Source: Campylobacterota bacterium
GTDB taxonomy: Bacteria > Campylobacterota > Campylobacteria > Campylobacterales > Sulfurimonadaceae
Reading direction: 5' to 3'
DNA: 64,000 nucleotides
NCBI GenBank assembly: GCA_040752835.1
Contig: JBFMGG010000008.1
Location: forward strand, 124,001-188,000
Position numbers and translations under genes: made by a program. The first letter of the stretch is position 1. The number at the start of each line of letters is the position of its first letter. Under the pieces are notes generated by a model that was given only the letters and a program-made list of their open reading frames with translations, searched no databases and had not been told where the DNA came from. Below are positions 47,492 to 55,809 of the stretch, one piece after another.

Positions 47492-47497
47492 TATAAT
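47492..47497 (+). promoter_or_regulatory. -10 box of the fused hydrogenase operon
   Basis: TTGCTATAATC contains a perfect TATAAT 36 bases before the start codon. It lies outside attR, so the operon keeps its own promoter whether or not the element is inserted. Confidence 0.5.
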
Positions 47498-47533
47498 CCC
47501 TCATCAACGAAGAGAGACGGCAAAGGGGTAACC

Positions 47534-49966
47534 ATGCGGATCGTGATTGTCGGCGGCGGGATCGTCGCGGCGTATATGGCCAACGCGCTTTACGATCAGG
47601 CCCCCGAACACGACGTCGTGATCGTCACCAAAGAGGCTTATCCCCCCTATGACCGTATCCACCTCTGTGCGCTGGTAAACCACAGCGCGACGATCGATCA
47701 GCTCGCTCTGGACCTTCCGCCCAAAACCCGTGTCGAGCTCAATTCCGAAGTCACCCGCATCGATACCGACGCCAAGCGGATCTATACCGCTTCGTCCATG
47801 ATTTCGTACGATGTCCTCGTCATCGCGACCGGTTCGAAGCCCCGCAGTCTGTTCGATACGCGAGGGATCTCCAATGCGGTGACGTTCCGCAGCGCCGAGG
47901 ATTCCGAATGCATCGCCAGACGGATCGCTGGAAAAAACGTCATCATCATGGGGGTCGGACCGATCGGGCTGGAACTGCTCGATACCCTTCGCACAATGGA
48001 AGGGCCGCGTAAAATCTATCTCGTATCGCGGGGATCGCACCTCTACGACAAGGCGATGACGCCCGAAGCGGTTGCACTGATGAAGCGGGTGTACGAAGCG
48101 TCCGATCCTCGCGTCGAAATTATTTTTGAAGACGAGATCCGTGAGCGGAGCGTCGAAAACGGCGAAATCGTCCGCGTCGCGCTCAAATCGCGTACGATCG
48201 ACGACCCGTTTATCGTTTTCGGGGTGGGGATCGCTCCCAGCATCGAGTGTGCCAAAGAGTCGCTCGAATGCGACCGGGGGATTCTCGTCGATGAACGCAT
48301 GCGCACCTCCGCCCCCTCGGTGTATGCGGTGGGAGAAGCGGCACAGATGCGCAACGGCTACATCGCCGGACGGGTCAAGGAGTGTACGCTGCAGGCCGAT
48401 GCGGCGGTCGCGAGCATTCTGGGGAAGGAGGGAGAGGGGTTCGCGGAATTCGTCACCATCGACGGCCTCAAAGTGGGGTCGTTTCTCCTCAGCGACGTCA
48501 CGTCGACGGCGTATGTCGCTGGGGATGCCTACAATGAAGACATCGTCATCGCCTCACGCGGCGAAGAGCGGATCGACCACTATATTCTAAACCGGGAACG
48601 GTTGGTGCGGTTTATCGGGATCAACAGTAACATCGACGCCCTGGCGCTGAAGCGGATGATGGAACGGGGAGAAAAAGCCGACGCGGCCTATTTTTACGCC
48701 AACCGCCTCATCAGCGAAAAAGGGAAACTTGTCTGCAGCTGCACGGGCTCCTACGAGCAGGACCTGATTGCCCTGATCAAGGAAGAGTGTATCGAGGATT
48801 TCGCCTCTCTCAAGCCTTTCAGCGAAGCGGGCAGGGTGTGCGGCCGATGCAAAAAAGACATCATGGCGCTGATCGCCTCGACTCCCGTCGATCCGGCCGA
48901 AGCGGCCCGGATGCGTGCTGAGCGCGAAGCGGCGGCGAAAGAAGCCGAGCTTTCAAGGGTACGGGAGCGGATCGAAAAATACAATCGCCTCCACCCCAAA
49001 AACCGGCTCAGTACCGAGAACCTCGCAGAAGCGCTCGAGTCGTTCGACATGGGGCGCGAGTTCAACCGCTGGGTGTCGATGATCACCGCGTCGATGGATC
49101 TGCCGCCGCGGTTTGAGGAGACGGTTGCCGAGGGGGTCCGGCAGTTGAACAAAATTCCGATCGTCTGGCTCGAACTCGCCGACTGCTCGGGCAATTCCGA
49201 AGCGTTTATCAAAACAGCCCATCCCAAGGTGGATGATCTGATCCTTAAATACATCTCGCTTGATTATCACGAGGTGCTGATGGCGGGATCGGGAGATCAG
49301 TCCGAATCGGCGCTTGATGCCGTGATCCAAAACGATGCGGGGCGCTATATTCTCGTCGTCGAGGGGGCGGTGCCGCTGGGGATGGAGGGGAAATTTCTGC
49401 GGATCGGCCCCAGGGGGGAGACGGGGCTGGCCCTGCTACGGCGCGTCGCGGCGGGTGCCGCAGCGGTAATGGCCGTGGGGTCGTGCGCCTACGACGGCGG
49501 CGTTGTTGCCGCCGAACCCAATCCCACGGGAGCCGTCGGGGTTGCCGAGGCGCTGGGGAGAAACGACGTCATTAACCTACCCGGATGCCCGACCAATCCC
49601 ATCAACATTGTCGGAACCCTGCTGCACTACATCATGTTCGACGAATTCCCGAAACTGGATGAAAAAAACCGCCCCCTCTGGGCGTACGGGTTCCGCGTAC
49701 ACGACAACTGCGAGCGCAGGGGCCATTACGAACTGGGCGAATTCGTCAAAGAATGGGGAGACGAAGGGGCGAAAAAAGGGTGGTGTCTTTTTGAGATGGG
49801 GTGCAAGGGGCCTTATGCCGATCTCAACTGTTCGCTCGTCAAATTCAACGACGCGACCAGCTGGCCGGTGCAGGCGGGGCACGGCTGTTTCGCCTGCGGT
49901 CAGGGGAAAATTGCGTTCGACCGTTACGCCAACCACCGCAAATTACCGGAGCAAGAACATGAATAA
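47534..49966 (+). CDS. Fusion: FAD/NAD(P) oxidoreductase + BFD [2Fe-2S] + [NiFe] hydrogenase small subunit
   Basis: An 810 aa protein. Residues 1-320 are an FAD/NAD(P) disulfide-oxidoreductase-type flavoprotein like the N-terminus of NirB: FAD loop VIVGGGIVAAY, a middle Rossmann VIIMGVGPIGLELL (136-149), and VYAVGEAAQ for FAD closure. Residues 398-445 form a bacterioferritin-associated-ferredoxin-type site with Cys401, Cys403, Cys436 and Cys439. Residues 540-795 are a hydrogenase small subunit: DCSGNSEA (Cys551), GSCAYDGG (Cys651), LPGCPTNP (Cys685), and the distal and medial cluster region (HDNCERR, GCKGP, CFACG). Residues 507-513 (GREFNRW) are a decayed Tat motif. No C-terminal anchor is present. 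Probably cytoplasmic, linking H2 oxidation to NAD(P). It overlaps its large subunit gene by eight bases. Confidence 0.9.
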   Translation: MRIVIVGGGIVAAYMANALYDQAPEHDVVIVTKEAYPPYDRIHLCALVNHSATIDQLALDLPPKTRVELNSEVTRIDTDAKRIYTASSMISYDVLVIATGSKPRSLFDTRGISNAVTFRSAEDSECIARRIAGKNVIIMGVGPIGLELLDTLRTMEGPRKIYLVSRGSHLYDKAMTPEAVALMKRVYEASDPRVEIIFEDEIRERSVENGEIVRVALKSRTIDDPFIVFGVGIAPSIECAKESLECDRGILVDERMRTSAPSVYAVGEAAQMRNGYIAGRVKECTLQADAAVASILGKEGEGFAEFVTIDGLKVGSFLLSDVTSTAYVAGDAYNEDIVIASRGEERIDHYILNRERLVRFIGINSNIDALALKRMMERGEKADAAYFYANRLISEKGKLVCSCTGSYEQDLIALIKEECIEDFASLKPFSEAGRVCGRCKKDIMALIASTPVDPAEAARMRAEREAAAKEAELSRVRERIEKYNRLHPKNRLSTENLAEALESFDMGREFNRWVSMITASMDLPPRFEETVAEGVRQLNKIPIVWLELADCSGNSEAFIKTAHPKVDDLILKYISLDYHEVLMAGSGDQSESALDAVIQNDAGRYILVVEGAVPLGMEGKFLRIGPRGETGLALLRRVAAGAAAVMAVGSCAYDGGVVAAEPNPTGAVGVAEALGRNDVINLPGCPTNPINIVGTLLHYIMFDEFPKLDEKNRPLWAYGFRVHDNCERRGHYELGEFVKEWGDEGAKKGWCLFEMGCKGPYADLNCSLVKFNDATSWPVQAGHGCFACGQGKIAFDRYANHRKLPEQEHE

Positions 49967-51656
49967 CCTCAAAAAGATCGTCATCGATCCCGTGACCCGC
50001 ATCGAGGGGCATTTGCGGATCGAGGTGGAGATCGACGAAAGCAACACGGTACGCGAGGCATGGGCTTCGGGGCAGCTGTTCCGCGGCATCGAGACGATTC
50101 TCAAAGGGCGTGATCCCCGCGATGCGGGGCTGATCGCCCAGCGGATCTGCGGGGTGTGCACGAACGTCCATTACCGCGCGTCGATCAGTGCGGTCGAGGA
50201 GGCTTACGGCATCACGATTCCGCCGAACGCCGAAATCGTCCGCAACCTGGTCACCCTGTCGCTGTTCGTGCAGGATCACATCGTCCATTACTACCATCTC
50301 CACTCGCTTGATTTCGTCGACATCACCGCAGCGCTCGGCGCCGATTGCGAGAAAGCCTCCGCCGAAGCGCTCAGATGGTCGTCGCATCCCTACCGTAATT
50401 CGGCGGGGCATCTGGAAAGCGTGCGGGAAAAACTTGAAGGATTCGTCAAAGCGGGGCGGCTGGGACTATTTTCGAACGGCTATTGGGGGCACAGCGCCTA
50501 TCGTCTGAGCCCCGAACAAAATCTCGTCCACATGAACCACTACCTCGAGGCGTTGCGGATCCAGCGGGAAATTTCGCAGGCAATCGCGATTTTCGCCGGG
50601 AAAACGCCCCATCCGCAGAACCTGGTGGTCGGTGGTGTAACGAGCGTCGCCGATATGCTCAACCCCCAGCGGTTGAACGACTTTCTTTTTATTATCAAAG
50701 AGGTGCGGGATTTTGTCGAAAGGGCTTACGTCCCCGACCTGAAGATGACCGTCGATGCCTATCGCGAATCGATCGCCCGAGGCGAAGGGCGCGCGCGCGG
50801 GAATTTTATGTGCTGCGGCGGATACCGTTTCGGGAAAGGGGAAGTTCTTTTTGAGGACGGGGTGATCTACGGACACGATTTTAGCCGCGTCGAACCGTTC
50901 GATCCCTCGAAGATCACGGAAGAAGCGTCGCGTTCGTGGTATGAGAACGATGCTCCCCTTTCCCCTTACGAGGGGGAGAGCGTGCCGTTCTACACCGACC
51001 TTAACGACGACGGAACCCTCCGCAGCGAAGGGAAATACACGTGGGTCAAAGCTCCCCGTTACGGCGGCGAGGTGATGGAAGTGGGACCCCTCGCGCGGAT
51101 GATCGTGGGGTATGTGAAAAACTCCCCCGTGATCCGCCCTTATATGGAACGGTTCATGGAGGCAACGGCCCTGGAATTGGGCGATTTTTCGACCACCGTC
51201 GGCCGCAACGCGGCGCGCGCGGTCGAAGCGCAGATTTGCTGCGACTATCTGTTCGATATGATGAGTGACCTGATCGAGAACGTCAAATACTACGATGAAG
51301 AGACCTGGACAAAGTACGTTTTCGAGGAACTGCCGCAAGAAGCCAGGGGGGCGGGGATCTTTGAAGTGCCGCGCGGGGTTCTCTCCCATTTCGTCCGGAT
51401 CGAGGACGCCAGGATCGCCAATTACCAGGCCGTGGTTCCCACGACGTGGAACGCTTCGCCCAAAGACGCGCGCAACGTCCGGGGGGCGTACGAAGAAGCG
51501 CTGATCGGCATCACGCTCGCCGATCCTGCCGCACCGCTGGAGGTGCTTCGGGCCGTCCATTCATTCGACCCCTGCCTCGCATGTGCGGTGCACGTGATCG
51601 ACACGAAAGGGCGGGAACTGTCGCACTATAAGATTCTGAACCGTTGTTCGCTATAA
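49959..51656 (+). CDS. [NiFe] hydrogenase large subunit, partner of the flavoprotein fusion
   Basis: A 565 aa catalytic subunit. The N-terminal Ni-Fe ligands are in RICGVCTNVHY and the C-terminal ones in DPCLACAVH. A 20-residue tail (VIDTKGRELSHYKI and on) follows the final His and should be removed by a maturation protease. It resembles HydB of this window over its whole length (for example FRGIETILKGRDPRD against FRGIEEILKGRDPRD), so it is a paralogue of the membrane enzyme that moved into a new complex. The ATG overlaps the fusion gene's end. The open frame upstream of the ATG is an antiparallel artefact within the small subunit gene. Confidence 0.94.
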   Translation: MNNLKKIVIDPVTRIEGHLRIEVEIDESNTVREAWASGQLFRGIETILKGRDPRDAGLIAQRICGVCTNVHYRASISAVEEAYGITIPPNAEIVRNLVTLSLFVQDHIVHYYHLHSLDFVDITAALGADCEKASAEALRWSSHPYRNSAGHLESVREKLEGFVKAGRLGLFSNGYWGHSAYRLSPEQNLVHMNHYLEALRIQREISQAIAIFAGKTPHPQNLVVGGVTSVADMLNPQRLNDFLFIIKEVRDFVERAYVPDLKMTVDAYRESIARGEGRARGNFMCCGGYRFGKGEVLFEDGVIYGHDFSRVEPFDPSKITEEASRSWYENDAPLSPYEGESVPFYTDLNDDGTLRSEGKYTWVKAPRYGGEVMEVGPLARMIVGYVKNSPVIRPYMERFMEATALELGDFSTTVGRNAARAVEAQICCDYLFDMMSDLIENVKYYDEETWTKYVFEELPQEARGAGIFEVPRGVLSHFVRIEDARIANYQAVVPTTWNASPKDARNVRGAYEEALIGITLADPAAPLEVLRAVHSFDPCLACAVHVIDTKGRELSHYKILNRCSL

Positions 51657-51658
51657 TG
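51653..51658 (+). promoter_or_regulatory. -10 box upstream of the TetR/sensor hydrogenase genes
   Basis: CTATAATGG contains TATAAT that overlaps the stop codon of the preceding large subunit and lies 28 bases before the TetR start. It suggests a separate promoter for the regulator and the sensor-type hydrogenase. Confidence 0.45.
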
Positions 51659-51685
51659 GCGCAACACGATACCTAAGGAACATCA

Positions 51686-52279
51686 TTGGCCCGTCCGAGC
51701 AAAGAAGAGCGCAAAGTCTCGATCATGACCAAAGCACTGGAACTCTTTTCGAAAGAGGGGTTCTATCAGACGACAATGCCTTCCATTGCCGAAAAAATCG
51801 GAATGAGCGTCGGGAACCTCTACAATTATTTCGCCTCCAAAGAGACGCTTGCCAAGGAACTGATCCTCTACATCGCCAATATGCTGGGCGAAGAGATCCG
51901 CCGGATTAACGAAAGTCCGTTGGATACGCGGGAAAAAATCGTTGCGATCGTCCACATGTATTTCAAAATCGCGCAGGAACGCCCCGAGACGATCGAATAT
52001 TTTCTTCGCGTCTACCTCTCCAACCGCGAAGTATTCCGCGAAGGGTGCGAGGGGATGATCTGCGTATCGGCGTTCGTGACGGAACTGATGATCTTTTTTG
52101 AAGAGGGGGTTCGCTCGGGCGAACTGCGCGACCAGGATTTTTTCAGCGCGTTCGGACTCTTTATGGGATACCTGGGGGGGATGGTGTTCCTCAACGGCGA
52201 GCGGATTCTCCCGAACGCGCTGGAAAGCTACGAAGCGTCCATCGCCGAAAACATCTACAATGCCCTCAAAGCCCGCTAA
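51686..52279 (+). CDS. TetR family transcriptional regulator
   Basis: A 197 aa regulator with a TTG start and AAGGAA ahead of it. The N-terminal helix-turn-helix reads KALELFSKEGFYQTTMPSIAEKIGMSVGNLYNYFASKETL, typical of TetR. The C-terminal ligand domain is helical (FLRVYLSNREVF, FGLFMGYLGGMVFLNG). It lies directly before, and overlaps by 20 bases, the sensor-type hydrogenase small subunit, so it is a good candidate for the output of H2 sensing. In well-known systems a histidine kinase fills that role. The direct link is inferred. Confidence 0.85.
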   Translation: MARPSKEERKVSIMTKALELFSKEGFYQTTMPSIAEKIGMSVGNLYNYFASKETLAKELILYIANMLGEEIRRINESPLDTREKIVAIVHMYFKIAQERPETIEYFLRVYLSNREVFREGCEGMICVSAFVTELMIFFEEGVRSGELRDQDFFSAFGLFMGYLGGMVFLNGERILPNALESYEASIAENIYNALKAR

Positions 52280-53156
52280 ATTCCAGATCGTCTGGCTACA
52301 GGGGATCACCTGCAACGGGAATACCCATTCGTTTCTGAATGACCCTTTGCTGGGGAGCCTGCTGGACAAAGTCCGTTTTCTGTACCATCCGATTCTCCCT
52401 TCGCAGATGTCGTTGCGTGAACTTGTCGTCAAAATTCCCAAATCGGATCTCCTGATCGTCGAGGGGGCCTACCGGGGTGATTTCGAAAGAGGGGGGGCGG
52501 TCATGGAAAAACTGCTTCCGGCCCTGGCCGCGCGTGCCAAAAACATTGTCGCGCTGGGGAGCTGCGCGAGCTTCGGGGGGATTTTCAAAGAAGCTTCCCC
52601 CGAATCGATCAGCGGGATCGTCTACGACAAAAGCGAAGCGACGGGGCCGCTGGCGGCCATGCGCGAAAAGGTGATCAACCTCGGCGGCTGTCCCGCCCAT
52701 CCCGAATGGCTGAGTTTTGTCATCGGAATGATGCTGAACAAAAGAAAGGTCGCCCTCGACGAACTCGGCCGTCCCAAAGAACTCTACGCCTATACGGTCC
52801 ATAACGGATGCCTGCGCAACGACTATTTCGAATGGAAAGTCGACAGCCGGAGCTTCGGCACCAAAGAGGGGTGCCTGTACTACGAGCAGGGGTGTCAGGG
52901 CCCCTTCACGCACGGCAGCTGCAACAAGATTCTCTGGAACGGCGTCGCCTCGAAGACCCGTGCGGGGACTCCGTGTTTCGGGTGTACCGAACCCACCTTC
53001 CCCAAAACCGACCTGTTCCGGACCAAAACCTATATGTCGATCCCCTCGGAGATGCCGCTGGGAGTTCCCAAGCGAAGCTATCTTGCGCTGGCCGGGGCGG
53101 CCAAATCGTTCCACATCAAACGGCTCGAAGAGAGGCTGATCGATGATCACGCATGA
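52260..53156 (+). CDS. [NiFe] hydrogenase small subunit, sensor-like
   Basis: A 298 aa small subunit with no Tat signal or membrane anchor, so cytoplasmic. Landmarks are QIVWLQGITCNGNTHSF (Cys18), LGSCASFGG, LGGCPAHPEW, HNGCLRNDYF, QGCQGPFT and GTPCFGCTEP for the three clusters. The start overlaps the TetR gene, and its end overlaps the large subunit by 14 bases. Cytoplasmic group 2 hydrogenases of this kind are often H2 sensors (HupU/HoxB). The function is inferred from the C-terminus of the partner subunit. Confidence 0.85.
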   Translation: MPSKPAKFQIVWLQGITCNGNTHSFLNDPLLGSLLDKVRFLYHPILPSQMSLRELVVKIPKSDLLIVEGAYRGDFERGGAVMEKLLPALAARAKNIVALGSCASFGGIFKEASPESISGIVYDKSEATGPLAAMREKVINLGGCPAHPEWLSFVIGMMLNKRKVALDELGRPKELYAYTVHNGCLRNDYFEWKVDSRSFGTKEGCLYYEQGCQGPFTHGSCNKILWNGVASKTRAGTPCFGCTEPTFPKTDLFRTKTYMSIPSEMPLGVPKRSYLALAGAAKSFHIKRLEERLIDDHA

Positions 53157-54444
53157 ACTGATCGAGCGGATTGAGGGGGAGGCGCTCATCGATTTTCGTA
53201 CGGACCGCAGCGGGCGGGTACAGGACGCGCAGATCCGTTTTTTGCATTTTCGGGGAATGGAGGCGATTTTGGAGGGGCGCCATCCGCTCGATGCGCTTGT
53301 CATCGCCCCAAGGGTATGCGGAATCTGCGGCCATTCGCACCTGATCGCGGCGGTCGAGGCGATCGAAGCAGCTTACCGGCACAGCGGTGCGGAGGTCAAG
53401 CTGAGCATGAAAGCACGCAGTATCCGCAACGTTACAAAATTTTCCGAACTGCTGCAAAACCATCTTAAATGGTTGTATCTCATCATGCTGGGCGAAAGTG
53501 CCAAGCTGCTACGCGAAGAACACCCGTTGCCCCTCAAGGCACTCAATGCCGCATCGCAGGCCAATCGCCTTGCCGCGCTGTTCAGCGGCCAGTGGCCCCA
53601 CAGCTCCTATGCGCTTCCCGGCGGTGTGACGTGCGACCCGACCCACATCGAAATCATGCAGGCGCTCAAAATCCTCGCCGAACTCGAACGGTTCGTCGAG
53701 GCCGAGGTTTTGGGGTGCTCTTTTGGGGAGTTTGAAACGATCCGCTCCTATCGGGATCTGACGGCGCTGGGGGGGGATTTCGGAAAATTGCTCCAAAACG
53801 TGGAGCGGCTGGGCCTCGCGGACACCGGGCACAGCCACGGCCGTTTTCTCGTTTTGGGGGAACATCCCGGATGCCGCAGTATGGCCATCGACGGCAACAC
53901 CCGCCGCGCTGCCGACGTTGCCAACGTCAGCGAAGACGCCTCGGCGGTGATCGAAGGGAAAACGTATGCCAAAAACGCCCTGTACGAAGGGGCGTTTTAC
54001 GAGACGGGTCCTTTGGCCAGGGCACTGGTCTCGGGCCGGAGCGTCATCGGGGCGATCCACGAAGCGCACGGCGACAGCGCATCGGTACGGATCGCCGCGC
54101 GGATGGACGAAATGGTCGATCTGCTCAAAAACATCCGTCGTCTGATCGAAACGCTCGACCTTTCCGAGCCGTCGTATATCGCCCCTCCCCCGATCGAGAC
54201 AATCAGCGGGGAGGGGAGGGGAATCGTCGAAGCGCCTCGCGGCAGCCTGATCCACACCCTCCGCATCGAAAAAGGGAAAATCATCGCGTACGCGATGATC
54301 ACCCCGACGCAGTGGAATCTCGGTAACGGTACCGCCGTGTCGCCGGGGGTGGCGCAAAAAGCGATGATCGGTGCCCAAAGCCGTGACAAAGCCTCTTTTC
54401 TTTTCCGGACGTTCGATGTCTGCTCCGTCTGCACGACCCACTGA
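53143..54444 (+). CDS. [NiFe] hydrogenase large subunit, sensor-like, without cleavable tail
   Basis: A 433 aa large subunit. The N-terminal Ni ligands are in RVCGICGHSH and the C-terminal ones in the last residues DVCSVCTTH. The protein stops exactly at the terminal His, so no protease-cleaved extension exists. This is the hallmark of regulatory H2-sensing hydrogenases (HoxC/HupV), which mature without an endopeptidase. The usual Asp-Pro-Cys before the last motif is Asp-Val-Cys. It is shorter than the two other large subunits. It begins inside the small subunit gene. Confidence 0.88.
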   Translation: MITHELIERIEGEALIDFRTDRSGRVQDAQIRFLHFRGMEAILEGRHPLDALVIAPRVCGICGHSHLIAAVEAIEAAYRHSGAEVKLSMKARSIRNVTKFSELLQNHLKWLYLIMLGESAKLLREEHPLPLKALNAASQANRLAALFSGQWPHSSYALPGGVTCDPTHIEIMQALKILAELERFVEAEVLGCSFGEFETIRSYRDLTALGGDFGKLLQNVERLGLADTGHSHGRFLVLGEHPGCRSMAIDGNTRRAADVANVSEDASAVIEGKTYAKNALYEGAFYETGPLARALVSGRSVIGAIHEAHGDSASVRIAARMDEMVDLLKNIRRLIETLDLSEPSYIAPPPIETISGEGRGIVEAPRGSLIHTLRIEKGKIIAYAMITPTQWNLGNGTAVSPGVAQKAMIGAQSRDKASFLFRTFDVCSVCTTH

Positions 54445-54542
54445 TATCTCCTTCGTTTAGTCCCAAATATAACTAAGAATTTATCTTTTTAAATCAGTTT
54501 TATGTTTTAAATATTGGTTTAAGTTATTCGGATTTATCATAC

Positions 54543-54556
54543 TGAACGATCATTCA
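54543..54556. promoter_or_regulatory. Quasi-palindrome before hydA, candidate TetR operator
   Basis: TGAACGATCATTCA, symmetric around GATC with TGAA and TTCA arms, lies 18 bases before the hydA start and four bases before its AAGGAGG ribosome site. TetR-type operators often have this form. The 129-base gap is AT-rich and holds no gene. Binding of the nearby TetR protein is a guess. Confidence 0.4.
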
Positions 54557-54573
54557 CTAAAAGGAGGGGGACC

Positions 54574-55809
54574 ATGGCCGAGCGTAGAGAAGCGTTTAAA
54601 ATGCTGTTTAGTGCAAACAGCGCGAAAGTGGAGACGAACAAAGGGGATGCGTACTACGACAGACTCTTCCAGCAGTGCCGTGCGCGGCTTGACGAGCTCA
54701 AAGCGTCGCAGCCGCTTCAGGCGATCGATTTTCACGAGATTCTCAGCGACGAAGGGTACGATCGCCGCGAATTCATGAAATGGGCGAGCGCGGCGACGGC
54801 GATGCTGATGTTGCCGCCGATGTTTACGCCGCTGGTGGCCGAAGCCGCCGAACTGATGACCCGTGTTCCGGTCATCTGGCTGGAACTGCAAGACTGCGCG
54901 GGGAATTCCGAAGCGTTGCTGCGCAGCGACGGGCCGAAAATCGACGAGATTCTGCTCGACATCATTTCGCTTGAATTCCACGAGACGTTGATGGCGGCGG
55001 CGGGGCATCAGGCGGATGCGCAGCTTGAAGACGCGATGCACGCTTTCAAAGGCAAATACCTCCTCTTCGTCGAAGGGGCGATTCCAATGGGGATGGAAGG
55101 GCAGTACGGTACGATCGGCGCGAGCGGAGAGACATTCCATGAACATCTTGTTCGGGTTGCCGCGGACGCGGCGGCGGTCGTTGCGGTCGGAAGCTGTGCC
55201 ACCTACGGCGGTATCCCGGCGGCGGCTCCGAACCCTACCGAAGCGGTCGGCGTCATGGATGTCCTCAAAGGCAAACCGATCATCAACATTCCCGCCTGTC
55301 CGGCGAATCCCGCCAACATGGTGGGGGTCATCTTGCATTTCGTGTTAACGGGGCAGGTCCCCGAACTCGATTCGCTGCTGCGTCCGAAATTCGCGTTCGG
55401 ATACCGTATCCACGACAACTGCGAACGCCGTGCCCACTTTGACGCCGGCGAGTTCGTCGAAGAGTGGGGGGACGAAGGGGCGAAAAACAATTTCTGTCTC
55501 TACAAAATGGGTTGTAAAGGGCCGATGACGTTCAACAACTGTTCGATCGTCCGCTACAATGAAGGGGTCAACTGGCCGATCGGGGTCGGACGGGGATGCA
55601 TCGGATGCTCCGAGCCCGATTTCTGGGATAAATACGCGTACGAGCGTCCGATGAGCGACGCCAACATCAAAGCACCGACCGGAGGCGTCGAAAAAACCGT
55701 CGACCAGTTCGGTCTGGGCGTTTTGACCGCCACGGCGGTCGGTATCGGAATCCATGCCGCCGCGAGCGCGGTCGCGGGTAAAAAATCAGATGAAGGGGAA
55801 GCACAATGA
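54574..55809 (+). CDS. hydA: [NiFe] hydrogenase small subunit, Tat-exported, membrane-bound
   Basis: A 411 aa small subunit. The Tat motif is RREFMK at 64-69, preceded by an unusually long 63-residue N-terminus and followed by a hydrophobic stretch. Mature landmarks are VIWLELQDCAGNSEA (Cys108), VGSCATYGG, IPACPANP, HDNCERR, MGCKGP and CIGCSEPDFWD. A C-terminal helix (GLGVLTATAVGIGIHAAASAV) anchors it to the membrane with the active site outside, as in Wolinella HydA. It carries electrons from the large subunit to HydC. AAGGAGGGGG is a strong ribosome site. Confidence 0.95.
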   Translation: MAERREAFKMLFSANSAKVETNKGDAYYDRLFQQCRARLDELKASQPLQAIDFHEILSDEGYDRREFMKWASAATAMLMLPPMFTPLVAEAAELMTRVPVIWLELQDCAGNSEALLRSDGPKIDEILLDIISLEFHETLMAAAGHQADAQLEDAMHAFKGKYLLFVEGAIPMGMEGQYGTIGASGETFHEHLVRVAADAAAVVAVGSCATYGGIPAAAPNPTEAVGVMDVLKGKPIINIPACPANPANMVGVILHFVLTGQVPELDSLLRPKFAFGYRIHDNCERRAHFDAGEFVEEWGDEGAKNNFCLYKMGCKGPMTFNNCSIVRYNEGVNWPIGVGRGCIGCSEPDFWDKYAYERPMSDANIKAPTGGVEKTVDQFGLGVLTATAVGIGIHAAASAVAGKKSDEGEAQ

